NCBI RefSeq assembly: GCF_018403285.1
Contig: NZ_BOSJ01000006.1
Span: 213,072-277,071, forward strand
Origin: Paenibacillus sp. J45TS6
GTDB taxonomy: Bacteria > Bacillota > Bacilli > Paenibacillales > Paenibacillaceae
Length of the DNA stretch: 64,000 bases
Reading direction: 5' to 3'
Position numbers and translations under genes: made by a program. The notes under the pieces are model-generated. The model was not told where the DNA came from, did no database searches, and saw nothing but the letters and a program-made list of their open reading frames with translations. This document shows positions 41,544 through 51,057 of this stretch, piece after piece; position 1 is the stretch's first letter, and every line of letters begins with the position of its first letter.

Positions 41544-44114
41544 ATGCATGAAACAAAGGTAGTTTTAAACAAAGCTTGGACTTTTAAGGCATGTGACGAG
41601 CAGGATTGGGAAAACGCAGTCGTTCCTGGTTTTGTTCATACAGACTTGCTTAAAAATGAACGGATTCAAGATCCTTTCTATGGTACGAATGAAAAACTCG
41701 TTCAATGGATTGATAAGAAAGACTGGGAGTATAAAACTACGTTTCAGGTTACAGATGAGATTTTAAGTGAGGAACATGTGGATCTCATTTTTCATGGACT
41801 AGATACCTATGCGGATGTCTATCTAAACGGTGTACATATTTTATCTGCTGACAATATGTTTCGTGTATGGGAAGTGAATGTAAAATCCATTTTGAAAGCG
41901 GTTGATAACGAACTTCGTATTGTATTTCGTTCCCCTATTCAAGAAGATTTACCTAAGCTAGAAGCGCTCGGATATCAGCTGCCGGCTGCAAATGATCAAT
42001 CTGAAGTAGGTGGACTTAGCAAGAAGAGAGTAAGTATTTTCGCTAGAAAAGCACCTTATCATTATGGTTGGGACTGGGGCCCAAGATTTGTGACAAGTGG
42101 GATTTGGCGTGATATTGAGCTTAGAGCCTGGTCTGAAGATTACATTGCAGATGCCTATATTCATCAGAATAAAGTAAGCGAAAGTACTGCTGCACTTACA
42201 GCAGTATTAGAAGTTAACGTTGATCAGGCAGGCCCGAGAGTGATTCGGATCGAAACAGATGGCGGCGAATGGACAAAAGAAGTTGATCTCCCTGCTGGGG
42301 AATCGAAATTGAATATCGACTTTGAACTTGAATCGCCGAAGCTGTGGTGGTCTCGAGGTCTTGGTGAACCTCATATGTATACCTTTAAAGTTCAAATATT
42401 GGATACTACAGGAAGTCTCACCAAAGCAGAGCGCTGTATCAAAACAGGTATTCGCAGTATTCGTCTTGTACAAGAAGCAGATGAATATGGCACATCGTTC
42501 TATTTTGAACTAAATGGAGTTCCTGTCTTTGCTAAAGGGGCCAACCATATTCCGAATGACAGCTTTATCACAGCGGTGACTTACGAAAGATATCGTCATG
42601 AGATCGAGTCAGCTGCGCTGGCGAATATGAATATGCTGCGGGTTTGGGGCGGAGGAATATATGAGCAGGACGTTTTTTATGATCTGTGTGATGAATATGG
42701 AATTTTAGTATGGCAGGACTTCATGTTTGCTTGCAGTATGTATCCGGGAGATGAAGCGTTCTTAGCCAGTGTGCAACATGAAGCTGTAGATAATATTAAA
42801 CGTCTACGGAATCATCCGAGTATTGCTCTGTGGTGTGGTAATAACGAGATGGACTCCGCATGGGCACATTATAACGAAAATGGTGGATGGGGCTGGAAGA
42901 AAGACTTTACCCAAGAGCAACGTGAAAAAATTTGGGCAGACTATGAAGCTATTTTCCATCACCTGCTTCCCGAAGTAATAGAAGAGCTTATACCGGGTGC
43001 GGACTACTGGCCTTCCTCTCCAATCGTATCGATCTCAAATGACATTAACCAACATGCAACAACGAGTTCGGTTACAGGCGATGTGCATTACTGGGGCGTA
43101 TGGCATAACGCAGAGCCATTTGAGAACTACAACCTGCAGCTTGGAAGATTCATGAGTGAATATGGTTTTCAATCCTTCCCTGAACATAAATCTGTACTAA
43201 GGTATGCAGAGCCTTCTGATCTGGAACTGACTTCAGAAGTGATGATGGCTCACCAGAAGAATGGGGATGGGAACCGTCTGATTAAAAAGTATATGGATAT
43301 GTATATGACAGAGCCGAAGGATTTCCCTTCCTTTTTGTATATGAGCCAAGTCCTGCAGGCAGATGCTATGAAAGTGGCAATTGAAGCTCACCGAAGAAAT
43401 CGTCCTTTTGTGATGGGAACATTGTATTGGCAGATGAATGACACATGGCCTGTAGCTTCCTGGGCTGGTATGGATTATTACGGCAACTGGAAAGCGCTGC
43501 ATTACTACGCTAAACGCAGTTTTGCTGATGAGATGATATCTATTGATGATACGAAGCCGGGAAGAGTAGATCTATATCTGCTATCCGATGTACTTCGGCC
43601 GCTGGAAGGAGATATCAGTATTCGTGTTGCTGATTTTGACGGTACGCTGCATGAAGTTCAGACACATATGGTAAGTATAGCAGGGAATACAACAGGACTG
43701 GTCCTTTCACTAGATAGAGAACAGCTTCTTAGTGGAAAAGACGAGCAGCGTACGGTGATGATTGTGGAGCTTGTCAGTAAGGGAGAAGTGATCGATAGTC
43801 AGAAACACTACTTTGTACCTTTCAAGGATATGAAATTAACTAAGGCCCAAATCGATATTACAGAAGTAGAGGGTTCAGAAGGAACCAAATTCCACTTGAA
43901 AGCCTCTGTTCTAGCCAAACAAGTATGGCTTGATAGTAACCAAGAAGGAATCTTCAGCGATAATTTCTTTGACCTTATCCCAGGCGAGACAAAAGAAGTA
44001 TCTTTCTTTGCACGTAAGGGCGGGGAGCATGCATTTGAACTTGCAAATCCAGGAGAACTGAAGGTACGCTCTATGTCTGATTTTATTAAAGAAACACAAG
44101 TACAGAATCAGTAA
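41544..44114 (+). CDS. Beta-mannosidase, GH2
   Basis: 856 residues, the usual length for bacterial GH2 mannosidases, with no signal peptide. The N-terminal sugar-binding domain (WTFKACDEQDWENAVVPGFV) is followed by an immunoglobulin-like domain and the TIM barrel (about 300-640). The acid/base Glu is in ALWCGNNEMDSAW and the nucleophile Glu in FMSEYGFQSFPE; PYHYGWDWGPRFV is typical of beta-mannosidases. It removes mannose from the non-reducing end of manno-oligosaccharides in the cytoplasm. TAATTGGAGGATTTC precedes the ATG. Confidence 0.92.
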   Translation: MHETKVVLNKAWTFKACDEQDWENAVVPGFVHTDLLKNERIQDPFYGTNEKLVQWIDKKDWEYKTTFQVTDEILSEEHVDLIFHGLDTYADVYLNGVHILSADNMFRVWEVNVKSILKAVDNELRIVFRSPIQEDLPKLEALGYQLPAANDQSEVGGLSKKRVSIFARKAPYHYGWDWGPRFVTSGIWRDIELRAWSEDYIADAYIHQNKVSESTAALTAVLEVNVDQAGPRVIRIETDGGEWTKEVDLPAGESKLNIDFELESPKLWWSRGLGEPHMYTFKVQILDTTGSLTKAERCIKTGIRSIRLVQEADEYGTSFYFELNGVPVFAKGANHIPNDSFITAVTYERYRHEIESAALANMNMLRVWGGGIYEQDVFYDLCDEYGILVWQDFMFACSMYPGDEAFLASVQHEAVDNIKRLRNHPSIALWCGNNEMDSAWAHYNENGGWGWKKDFTQEQREKIWADYEAIFHHLLPEVIEELIPGADYWPSSPIVSISNDINQHATTSSVTGDVHYWGVWHNAEPFENYNLQLGRFMSEYGFQSFPEHKSVLRYAEPSDLELTSEVMMAHQKNGDGNRLIKKYMDMYMTEPKDFPSFLYMSQVLQADAMKVAIEAHRRNRPFVMGTLYWQMNDTWPVASWAGMDYYGNWKALHYYAKRSFADEMISIDDTKPGRVDLYLLSDVLRPLEGDISIRVADFDGTLHEVQTHMVSIAGNTTGLVLSLDREQLLSGKDEQRTVMIVELVSKGEVIDSQKHYFVPFKDMKLTKAQIDITEVEGSEGTKFHLKASVLAKQVWLDSNQEGIFSDNFFDLIPGETKEVSFFARKGGEHAFELANPGELKVRSMSDFIKETQVQNQ

Positions 44115-44195
44115 TTATATAATAATGGTTGATCAATTCCCGGCTGTTTATTCACAGCCGGGAATTGTTATAACTTATTTTCGGAGGGAAAATAT

Positions 44196-45821
44196 ATGAT
44201 GGACGAGATAAAGTACGAAGCAGCGGTAAACCAAATTGGTTATCCGATAAATGGACAGAAAACAGCTATTTTCAGTCAGAAGACATCAGAATTTCATATT
44301 GAAGAGGAAGGGACGAAAAAGATTGTCTATCGAGGAAGAACCTCGCAGCCTAGTTTTGATCGATCCTCAGGGAGTGAAGTGAGAACAGCCGACTTTTCCG
44401 AACTGGCTAAGCCAGGGACTTATGTTGTAGTGGATGATGAAGGAAATCGATCTACTCCTTTTGCCTTGGAAGAAAGACCTTACAATGAATTACATAAAGG
44501 ATTGTTGAAAGCGTTTTATTATTTGCGCTGTGGAGAAACACTAGATGAGAAGTATGCAGGGGAATGGAGACATGAATCTTGTCATACAAAAAGAGGCGCA
44601 GTTCATGGGGAAGAAGGGTTATACCTTGACGGAAATGGAGGATGGCACGATGCAGGAGATTATGGAAAGTATGTTGTTGCGGGGGCGAAAGCAGTGGCTG
44701 ATTTACTGCTAGCATTTGAAATGTACCCGAATGCATTCGGTGAATCTATTCCTCTTCCAGAATCGGATCAAGTTATGCCAGATGTACTGCATGAATGTAA
44801 AGTGGAGCTGGATTTTTTGTTCAAAATGCAGGACAAAAGAAGTGGAGGAGTGTATCACAAACTGACAACTAGGCACTTCCCCGGCCTATCTGTAATGCCA
44901 GAAGAGGACCTTGCTGAACTGGTCTTTTCACCCATATCTGCTGCCGCGACAGCAAGTTATGCAGCGATCATGGCATTTGCATCCCGCATATACCGCTCGT
45001 ATGATCCTTCCTATGCGGATCGATGTCTACGTTCAGCTGAGTATGCTTGGGAGTGGCTCGTGAAGCATCCGGAAGCAGGGGGATTTAAGAATCCACCGGA
45101 TATTACAACGGGGGAGTATGGCGATGATTGTGTATATGACGAGAAGTACTGGGCTGCTGCAGAACTATATCATACAACCAACCAGGAAAAATATCATTCC
45201 GCTTTTCAGCAATACGTCAAGGAATCTTTTCCTAAATGTGAGCTAGGTTGGGCAGATGTTGGAGGGTACGGCACAATTAGCTACTTGCGTAAAGGAAAGA
45301 CAGAAGAGAACCAAGCTCTATACACCTCATTACAGCAAGAACTGATTTTGGAGGCTGAACGTCTTTTACATATTTGCGATAATGATGGATATGGTATCTC
45401 TCTTGAAGAGAAAGATTATATTTGGGGCAGTAATATGGTTCTTATGAACCGAGCGATGTTATTGCTAATCGCAATGAAGTGGTCCCCAAAACCGGAATAT
45501 GGAAAAGCAGCTGCTCAGCATTTGCATTATTTGTTAGGCCAAAATACGCTTCACTTATCGTATGTCACAGGCTTTGGAACTCATTCCGTTATGAACCCGC
45601 ATCATCGTCCATCGGTAGGAGATGATGTAGATGCTCCGGTTCCCGGGATGGTAGCAGGAGGCCCTAATCGAAATCTGAATGATGAGATTATGGAGCGTAC
45701 TTTAAAAGGAAAACCGGCTGCAGCAAGTTTTATTGATCATGAAGACAGTTATGCAGGCAACGAGATTACGATCTACTGGAATTCACCTGCTGTATTTGTC
45801 GTTTCCTACTTTAATCAATGA
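44196..45821 (+). CDS. Cytoplasmic GH9 glycosidase (cellulase family E)
   Basis: 541 residues without signal peptide. An N-terminal immunoglobulin-like CelD_N domain (about 8-90, AAVNQIGYPINGQKTAIF) precedes a GH9 (alpha/alpha)6 barrel. The two catalytic-base Asps are in GGWHDAGDYGKYVV and the catalytic Glu in EDSYAGNEITIYWNSPAV; the HHRPS motif is also present. Intracellular GH9 enzymes of this domain layout act as exo-beta-glucosidases or glucosaminidases on imported oligosaccharides. Beside a mannosidase, a role on glucomannan fragments is plausible (inference). TCGGAGGGAAAATAT precedes the ATG pair. Confidence 0.88.
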   Translation: MMDEIKYEAAVNQIGYPINGQKTAIFSQKTSEFHIEEEGTKKIVYRGRTSQPSFDRSSGSEVRTADFSELAKPGTYVVVDDEGNRSTPFALEERPYNELHKGLLKAFYYLRCGETLDEKYAGEWRHESCHTKRGAVHGEEGLYLDGNGGWHDAGDYGKYVVAGAKAVADLLLAFEMYPNAFGESIPLPESDQVMPDVLHECKVELDFLFKMQDKRSGGVYHKLTTRHFPGLSVMPEEDLAELVFSPISAAATASYAAIMAFASRIYRSYDPSYADRCLRSAEYAWEWLVKHPEAGGFKNPPDITTGEYGDDCVYDEKYWAAAELYHTTNQEKYHSAFQQYVKESFPKCELGWADVGGYGTISYLRKGKTEENQALYTSLQQELILEAERLLHICDNDGYGISLEEKDYIWGSNMVLMNRAMLLLIAMKWSPKPEYGKAAAQHLHYLLGQNTLHLSYVTGFGTHSVMNPHHRPSVGDDVDAPVPGMVAGGPNRNLNDEIMERTLKGKPAAASFIDHEDSYAGNEITIYWNSPAVFVVSYFNQ

Positions 45822-45841
45822 AATAAGTAATGTTTTAATGT

Positions 45842-45880
45842 CAAAACCACCCTATTCTCTTGGAGAGTAGAGTGGTTTTG
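45842..45880. terminator. Bidirectional terminator
   Basis: CAAAACCAC pairs with GTGGTTTTG with a partially paired inner part, between convergent GH9 and LacI genes. Confidence 0.82.
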
Positions 45881-45898
45881 GCATTTCTTGCGAATAAA

Positions 45899-46936
45899 TC
45901 AGCTAATATTTGGTGTGGATTCTCTTATGATCGGTTTTGTATAAATATGGGAGACCTGATAGGGTTGCTTAGGATCTTTAATTCGAGACAGAAGCATTTC
46001 TGCTGCCTTTACACCCATTTCATTTCTATAAATATGAACCGTAGTCAGTTGGGGCTCAACAATTCTTGATTCTGGACCATTATCAAAACCACAAATGACG
46101 ATGTCATCAGGAACAGATAGTGTATTTTTGATTGATTTCATAAAGGTAACGGCGATGTGATCGTTAGCACAGACAAAACCAGAAGGAAACTCACTGATTT
46201 GCCTCAGTCTATTATCTGCCCACTCCGGGCTTGAAAAGAATAAACGATCCTCATCAAGAATGCACTGTGAGAGATCAAGCTGAACTCCTGATTCCGTCAG
46301 AGCACGATTAAAGCCAACCCATCTCTCATTAAAACTTCTACAATGGTTATAATCCCCGATAAAGCCTAATGTTTTGTAACCGCCATCTATTAACTTTTTG
46401 GTGAGTTGATAAGTACTATTTTCATTCTCCATAAGCAGTACATCTGCTTGAAATTCAGGGTAACAGATATGTGCAGAGCAATCGATGAAAATCGTCGGAA
46501 TATCAAGACTTGTAATCAGCTTGCTATATTCCAAATTGAATAACTCGATACAAATAATACCATCCACATTGGAGACATCAAAGTTATTGGGAAGAGAAAA
46601 GGACTCTTGATCAATGTCTCTTATAATGTGAATCGATAAATTATATCCCTCTGTACTAATGCGCTTTTCAAGACCACTGATCAGTGCTGAACCAAAGTGG
46701 GAAGTGTTAGGTAAGTTTTCTGTTAATAAAGCGATGTTACCAGAGTTTTTAGATAAAATGTTTTCTATCTCCATAAAAGCAAACTGCTTATATTTTAACT
46801 CAATCGCTTTTTTTATCACTTTGTTTCTGGTTTCATCAGGTATACTGCTTGTTCCATTCAAGGCTTTGGAAGCAGTGTTTCTGGAGATTCCCAAAGCATC
46901 TGCGATGTCTTGTATGGTCACTTTCTCCCTAGCCAT
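45899..46936 (-). CDS. LacI family transcriptional regulator
   Basis: 345 residues. Helix-turn-helix VTIQDIADALGISRNTASKAL, then PDETRNKVIKKAIELKY; effector domain with GFVCANDHIAVTFMKS and VICGFDNGPESRI. GAGGTGAATTTACATAC precedes the ATG. It is divergent from the fructan transport operon; a perfect 20-bp palindrome lies 42 nt upstream of its own start. It probably represses that operon and itself, with a fructo-oligosaccharide or sucrose-type effector (inference). Confidence 0.9.
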   Translation of the reverse strand: MAREKVTIQDIADALGISRNTASKALNGTSSIPDETRNKVIKKAIELKYKQFAFMEIENILSKNSGNIALLTENLPNTSHFGSALISGLEKRISTEGYNLSIHIIRDIDQESFSLPNNFDVSNVDGIICIELFNLEYSKLITSLDIPTIFIDCSAHICYPEFQADVLLMENENSTYQLTKKLIDGGYKTLGFIGDYNHCRSFNERWVGFNRALTESGVQLDLSQCILDEDRLFFSSPEWADNRLRQISEFPSGFVCANDHIAVTFMKSIKNTLSVPDDIVICGFDNGPESRIVEPQLTTVHIYRNEMGVKAAEMLLSRIKDPKQPYQVSHIYTKPIIRESTPNIS

Positions 46937-46977
46937 GTATGTAAATTCACCTCTTTATTCTGAACATTATATTTACC

Positions 46978-46997
46978 ACAAATAGTGCACTATTTGT
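46978..46997. promoter_or_regulatory. Perfect 20-bp palindrome, candidate LacI operator
   Basis: ACAAATAGTGCACTATTTGT is its own reverse complement over all 20 bases, and lies just upstream of the LacI gene in the divergent region. Confidence 0.6.
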
Positions 46998-47288
46998 CAT
47001 TATTTTAATCCTTTTAAATGTATAATAGTTTGCTTTAAATAGCAATATTATTTTTACAAATGCACAATCAAGTTTACAAAAATCATATAAATGACATGAG
47101 ATATATGTCATTTTAATTGCTGATAACTGCAAATATGTAAAGTTTAATCTCTAGGTTAAATCATTTATTTATACGTAGTTATAATGAAATTCATGTTAAA
47201 TCTGTTTATTTTGTTTAAATGTAAAATAAAAAAGGGTTTTGCATACATGTATTATGTTCAAATACACAAATATTTTTTTACAAATGTG
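46998..47288. promoter_or_regulatory. AT-rich divergent intergenic region
   Basis: No convincing ORF. It contains a 9-bp inverted repeat AAATGACAT/ATGTCATTT (47089-47097 and 47105-47113) and several TTTACAAA words (about 47054, 47074, 47278). It may hold the LacI-gene promoter and further operators. Confidence 0.4.
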
Positions 47289-47317
47289 TTGACGAACGAT
47301 GGTGTATTTGGTAAGTT
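47289..47317 (+). promoter_or_regulatory. Probable sigma-A promoter of fructan operon
   Basis: TTGACG (47289-47294), 17-bp spacer, TAAGTT (47312-47317): a good -35 with a moderate -10. Confidence 0.5.
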
Positions 47318-47343
47318 GTTATGCAACAGGATAGAAGTGGAAA

Positions 47344-47356
47344 TGAAAGCCCTTCA
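47344..47356. promoter_or_regulatory. Operator-like site downstream of promoter
   Basis: TGAAAGCCCTTCA differs by one base from the site at 54553 and lies 26 bp after the -10, in a roadblock position. Confidence 0.45.
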
Positions 47357-47406
47357 ATACTGTGCGAAATGTAAACTATGAATTTATATGAACGGAGGTA
47401 AAGGCA

Positions 47407-48360
47407 TTGCATAATTCATTAGAAGCCAAACATAGTCCTGTGATGTCGAGACATAAGAGCTCGTTGCTTGACTACATAAAGAAGCATTACTTTCTTTATA
47501 TCTTGCTCGCACCGGCTGTGATTCTGACCCTTATTTTTAAATATGGTCCTATGTACGGTGCAATCATCGCCTTTAAAGATTTTAGCCCAATCAAAGGAAT
47601 TATGGGGAGTGAGTGGGTAGGGTTTTACAACTTTGAGAAATTTCTTTCTTCTCCGAATTTTGAATTAATCTTTATGAATACGCTTAAATTAAGTTTCTTT
47701 GGTTTAATTTTGAGTTTTCCAGTTCCGATCTTGCTTGCTTTGATGTTGAATCAGGTGCGCAGAGCTGGAATCAAAAAGAACATTCAATTGTTCTTATACG
47801 CCCCTAACTTTATATCCGTCGTCGTCGTGGTTGGGATGTTATTTATTTTCTTGTCTCCAACAGGTCCGATTAATCAACTCTTTAGCTGGATTACTGGTGA
47901 ACCTATTATGTTCATGTCTCGTCCTGAGTACTTCCGCTGGATCTACATACTATCGGATATTTGGACTGGAGCGGGTTGGGCTTCCATTATATATGTTGCA
48001 GCTCTAGCTAATGTCGATCCTGAGTTACATAATGCAGCCAATCTAGATGGTGCTAATCTACTTCAAAGAATACGTCATATCGATCTGCCAACGATTCGCC
48101 CAATAATGGCTATTGTGTTCATCCTTGCAGCCGGTGGTATCATGTCTATCGGATTCGAGAAAGCCTATTTGATGCAGACAGCAATGAATTTACCAACATC
48201 TGAAATCATTCCGACTTATGTTTACAAAATTGGTCTGCAATCTGGTGACTATGCTTACTCTACAGCTGTAGGATTATTTAACTCTCTCATTAATGTCATC
48301 TTGCTCGTTACGGTTAACTTCATCGTGAAGAAACTCAATGACGGCGATGGTCTCTACTAA
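47407..48360 (+). CDS. Sugar ABC permease, LplB type
   Basis: 317 residues, six membrane helices. PAVILTLIFKYGPMYGAIIA and FKDFSPIKGI are signatures of LplB/YtcP-group permeases used for complex oligosaccharides. The EAA loop is HNAANLDGANLLQRIRHIDL. TTG 47407 is preceded by GGAGG at 8-nt spacing. First gene of a five-gene operon. Confidence 0.88.
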   Translation: MHNSLEAKHSPVMSRHKSSLLDYIKKHYFLYILLAPAVILTLIFKYGPMYGAIIAFKDFSPIKGIMGSEWVGFYNFEKFLSSPNFELIFMNTLKLSFFGLILSFPVPILLALMLNQVRRAGIKKNIQLFLYAPNFISVVVVVGMLFIFLSPTGPINQLFSWITGEPIMFMSRPEYFRWIYILSDIWTGAGWASIIYVAALANVDPELHNAANLDGANLLQRIRHIDLPTIRPIMAIVFILAAGGIMSIGFEKAYLMQTAMNLPTSEIIPTYVYKIGLQSGDYAYSTAVGLFNSLINVILLVTVNFIVKKLNDGDGLY

Positions 48361-48377
48361 GAAAGGAGCAACAAGTC

Positions 48378-49259
48378 ATGCCCATTAAACATTCCGGACT
48401 CGATCGCTTTATTCTTGTACTGAATGCTATCTTTCTAACATTTTCCGTACTTATTGTTGTTCTTCCTTTGGTCTATGTTGTAGTCGCTTCCTTTATGGAT
48501 CCGTCGGTACTGCTTAGTCAAGGTTTATCCTTCAAATTCTCAGACTGGTCTATAGAAGGGTATCAAAAGATTCTCTCTAATCCGGCTATGATTCGTGGTT
48601 TTGGAAACGCTGTTTTATACTCCGTTTCATTTGCTATCATTACGGTCCTTGTCTCGATCTGTGCTGGTTATGCCTTGTCTGATGACAGGTTGAAAGGAAA
48701 AGGTTTTTTTATGACACTGTTCATCATTACCTTGTTTTTTGGTGGAGGACTGATACCAACTTACCTTCTCGTTAAGAACCTTGGTTTACTTGATACGGTT
48801 TGGGCGGTCATCATACCGGGGGCAGTGAGTGTCTGGAACATTATTCTCTCTAGAACATTCTTCAAAGGTGTACCAAATGAACTGAAGGAAGCTGCTAATG
48901 TGGATGGAGCGTCAGAGATGCGAATATTCTTCAGTATTGTATTACCGCTATCAAAACCAATTATTTTCGTACTCGCTCTCTATGCATTCGTTGGTCAGTG
49001 GAATTCGTACTTTGACGCAATGATCTATTTGGATAATCCCAATCTTCATCCACTGCAACTCGTATTGCGTTCTATCTTGATTCAAAATCAGGTAGATCCG
49101 GGCATGATCAGTGATCAACTAGCTATGGCAGAAATGAAACGATTGTCTGAAATTATTAAGTATGCTGCTATTGTTGTTTCCAGTTTGCCGCTTATCATTA
49201 TGTACCCCTTCTTTCAGAAGTACTTTGAAAAAGGTGTCATGGTCGGTTCCCTTAAATAG
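48378..49259 (+). CDS. Sugar ABC permease, LplC type
   Basis: 293 residues, six membrane helices. VVLPLVYVVVASFMDPSVLL and GGGLIPTYLLVKNLGLLDT are typical of LplC-type permeases; the EAA loop is KEAANVDGASEMRIFFSIVL. GAAAGGAGCAACAAGTC precedes the ATG. It partners the permease 17 nt upstream. Confidence 0.9.
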   Translation: MPIKHSGLDRFILVLNAIFLTFSVLIVVLPLVYVVVASFMDPSVLLSQGLSFKFSDWSIEGYQKILSNPAMIRGFGNAVLYSVSFAIITVLVSICAGYALSDDRLKGKGFFMTLFIITLFFGGGLIPTYLLVKNLGLLDTVWAVIIPGAVSVWNIILSRTFFKGVPNELKEAANVDGASEMRIFFSIVLPLSKPIIFVLALYAFVGQWNSYFDAMIYLDNPNLHPLQLVLRSILIQNQVDPGMISDQLAMAEMKRLSEIIKYAAIVVSSLPLIIMYPFFQKYFEKGVMVGSLK

Positions 49260-49323
49260 GAAACAGGCTTGCACATAGATAAGGACAAGTCATTCATACC
49301 CAAATTTGTGGAGGTCATATCCG

Positions 49324-50931
49324 ATGAAAAGAATAAAAAAATCAAGAGTTTCAACAAAAGTAGCTTCCGCCTCTGTTCTTGCTTCTCTGATGTTCCTGAC
49401 TGCCTGTGGCGGTGGAGGAGGAAACGCAGCGAGTGAAGAGCAGGACCCAAACGGTAAAGTAACCCTTAACTTTATTACGCAAAGCTCTGCACTCGCACCA
49501 GCTGATCCGAACGAGAAACTGATTAATAAACGTCTCGAAGAAAAGACGAATGTTCATATTAATTGGAAGAATTTTACGAGTGATGTATTTGTTGAAAAAA
49601 GAAACTTAGCTGTAGCCAGCGGTGATCTGCCCGATGCTATTTTCAATGCAGATTACAGTGACTATGAGTTGCTTAAACTTGCAAAAGACGGTGCTATTAT
49701 TCCGTTGAATGAACTCATTGAGAACAATATGCCAAACTTAAAAAAAGTACTAGAAGAGGCACCTGAATACAAGAGCATGATTACGGCTCCAGACGGCAAC
49801 ATTTATGCATTCCCTTGGATTGAAGAGCTTGGTAACGGTAAAGAAAGAATTCAGGCTGTAGACAGTATGCCTTGGATCAATATGGAGTGGCTTAATAAGC
49901 TAGATCTAGAAATGCCTAAGACTACTGAAGAATTAAAAGAAGTGTTGATTGCATTTAAAACAAAAGATCCGAATGGTAATGGTAAGGCAGATGAAATTCC
50001 TTTGTCCTTTATTAACAAGCCAGGACCGGAAGATCTAGTATTCCTCTTTGGCTCGTTTGGACTCGGAGAGAATCCTGACCATGCGGTTGTAAGCGATGAT
50101 GGAAAAGTGATATTTACAGCGGCACAAGAAGACTATAAAGAAGCGGTTTCATTTATTAATGAATTATATAAAGAAGGACTTATCGATATCGAAGCCTACA
50201 CTCAAGACTGGAGTACTTACCTTGCAAAAGGGAAGGATCAGAGATATGGACTATATTTCTCTTGGGATAAGGCTAACATTACGGGAGCAAATGATACTTA
50301 CGATGTGATGCCTCCTCTTGCGGGTCCGGACGGGGAAGTTAACGTAACAAGAACGAACGCTCTTGGACTCGGCAGAGGTAAAATGGTTATTACTAGTGCC
50401 AATAAAAACCTGGAGACGACAGCGAAATGGGTTGATCAGCTATACGATCCGGTACAATCCGTACAGAATAACTGGGGAACTTTTGGGGACGACACACAGC
50501 AGAACATCTTCGAATTTGATGAAGCAAAGGGTATGCTGAAACACTTGCCACTAGATGGTGCAGCTCCTGTTGAACTGCGTGAGAAAACAAGTATTGGTGG
50601 ACCGCTTGCCATACTTGATTCTTATTATGGTAAATACACAACCATGCCAGATGATGCAAAAGGCAGAATGGATATTATCAAGAACGTCATGGCACCAAAT
50701 ATGAAAGCGGAGAATGTAATGCCAAGCGTATTTAATTCCATTGAAGAGCTTGATCGTCTTTCGACAATTGAAGCAGACCTTTTCGCCTATGTGCTTAGGT
50801 TGCGTTCTGAGTGGTACCAAAACGGTAAAATTGACGCGCAGTGGGATGAATACCTGAAAGAACTGGATCGTCTTGGTTTGCAAGAATGGTTACAAATCAA
50901 GCAAAACGGCTATGACAGAGCGACAGAATAA
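49324..50931 (+). CDS. Substrate-binding lipoprotein, LplA type
   Basis: 535 residues from ATG 49324 (GTGGAGG before it; the upstream start at 49306 overlaps that site). A type II signal peptide has the lipobox FLTAC followed by five glycines. The large binding domain (KVTLNFITQSSALAPAD, DPNGNGKADEIPLSF) is characteristic of LplA/YtcQ-size binding proteins that carry oligosaccharides. The NGNGKADEI segment resembles a Ca-binding loop. It supplies the LplB/LplC permeases just upstream. An intercistronic hairpin follows before the hydrolase gene. Confidence 0.88.
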   Translation: MKRIKKSRVSTKVASASVLASLMFLTACGGGGGNAASEEQDPNGKVTLNFITQSSALAPADPNEKLINKRLEEKTNVHINWKNFTSDVFVEKRNLAVASGDLPDAIFNADYSDYELLKLAKDGAIIPLNELIENNMPNLKKVLEEAPEYKSMITAPDGNIYAFPWIEELGNGKERIQAVDSMPWINMEWLNKLDLEMPKTTEELKEVLIAFKTKDPNGNGKADEIPLSFINKPGPEDLVFLFGSFGLGENPDHAVVSDDGKVIFTAAQEDYKEAVSFINELYKEGLIDIEAYTQDWSTYLAKGKDQRYGLYFSWDKANITGANDTYDVMPPLAGPDGEVNVTRTNALGLGRGKMVITSANKNLETTAKWVDQLYDPVQSVQNNWGTFGDDTQQNIFEFDEAKGMLKHLPLDGAAPVELREKTSIGGPLAILDSYYGKYTTMPDDAKGRMDIIKNVMAPNMKAENVMPSVFNSIEELDRLSTIEADLFAYVLRLRSEWYQNGKIDAQWDEYLKELDRLGLQEWLQIKQNGYDRATE

Positions 50932-50952
50932 ATAATTCTAACTTATAACGGT

Positions 50953-51030
50953 GAAGGACGTGTTCAAGCAGTCACACTACTGTACACGACCTTCTTCTAT
51001 TAATAGAGAGATGGTCCTTGAACCAGGACC
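50953..51030 (+). terminator. Tandem hairpins between binding-protein and GH32 genes
   Basis: An 11-bp stem with one mismatch (50953-50963 with 50984-50994) is followed by TTCTTCTATT, then a second GGTCCT/AGGACC hairpin (51013-51018 with 51025-51030) just before the GH32 ribosome binding site. They probably lower expression of the enzyme genes relative to the binding protein. Confidence 0.55.
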
Positions 51031-51057
51031 TAATTATAGGAGAAAAGGAGATAAACG

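Noticed and set aside
47164-47381. 65-codon ORF in the intergenic region before the LplB gene
   Set aside because: No ribosome binding site, and it contains the predicted promoter and operator of the operon.
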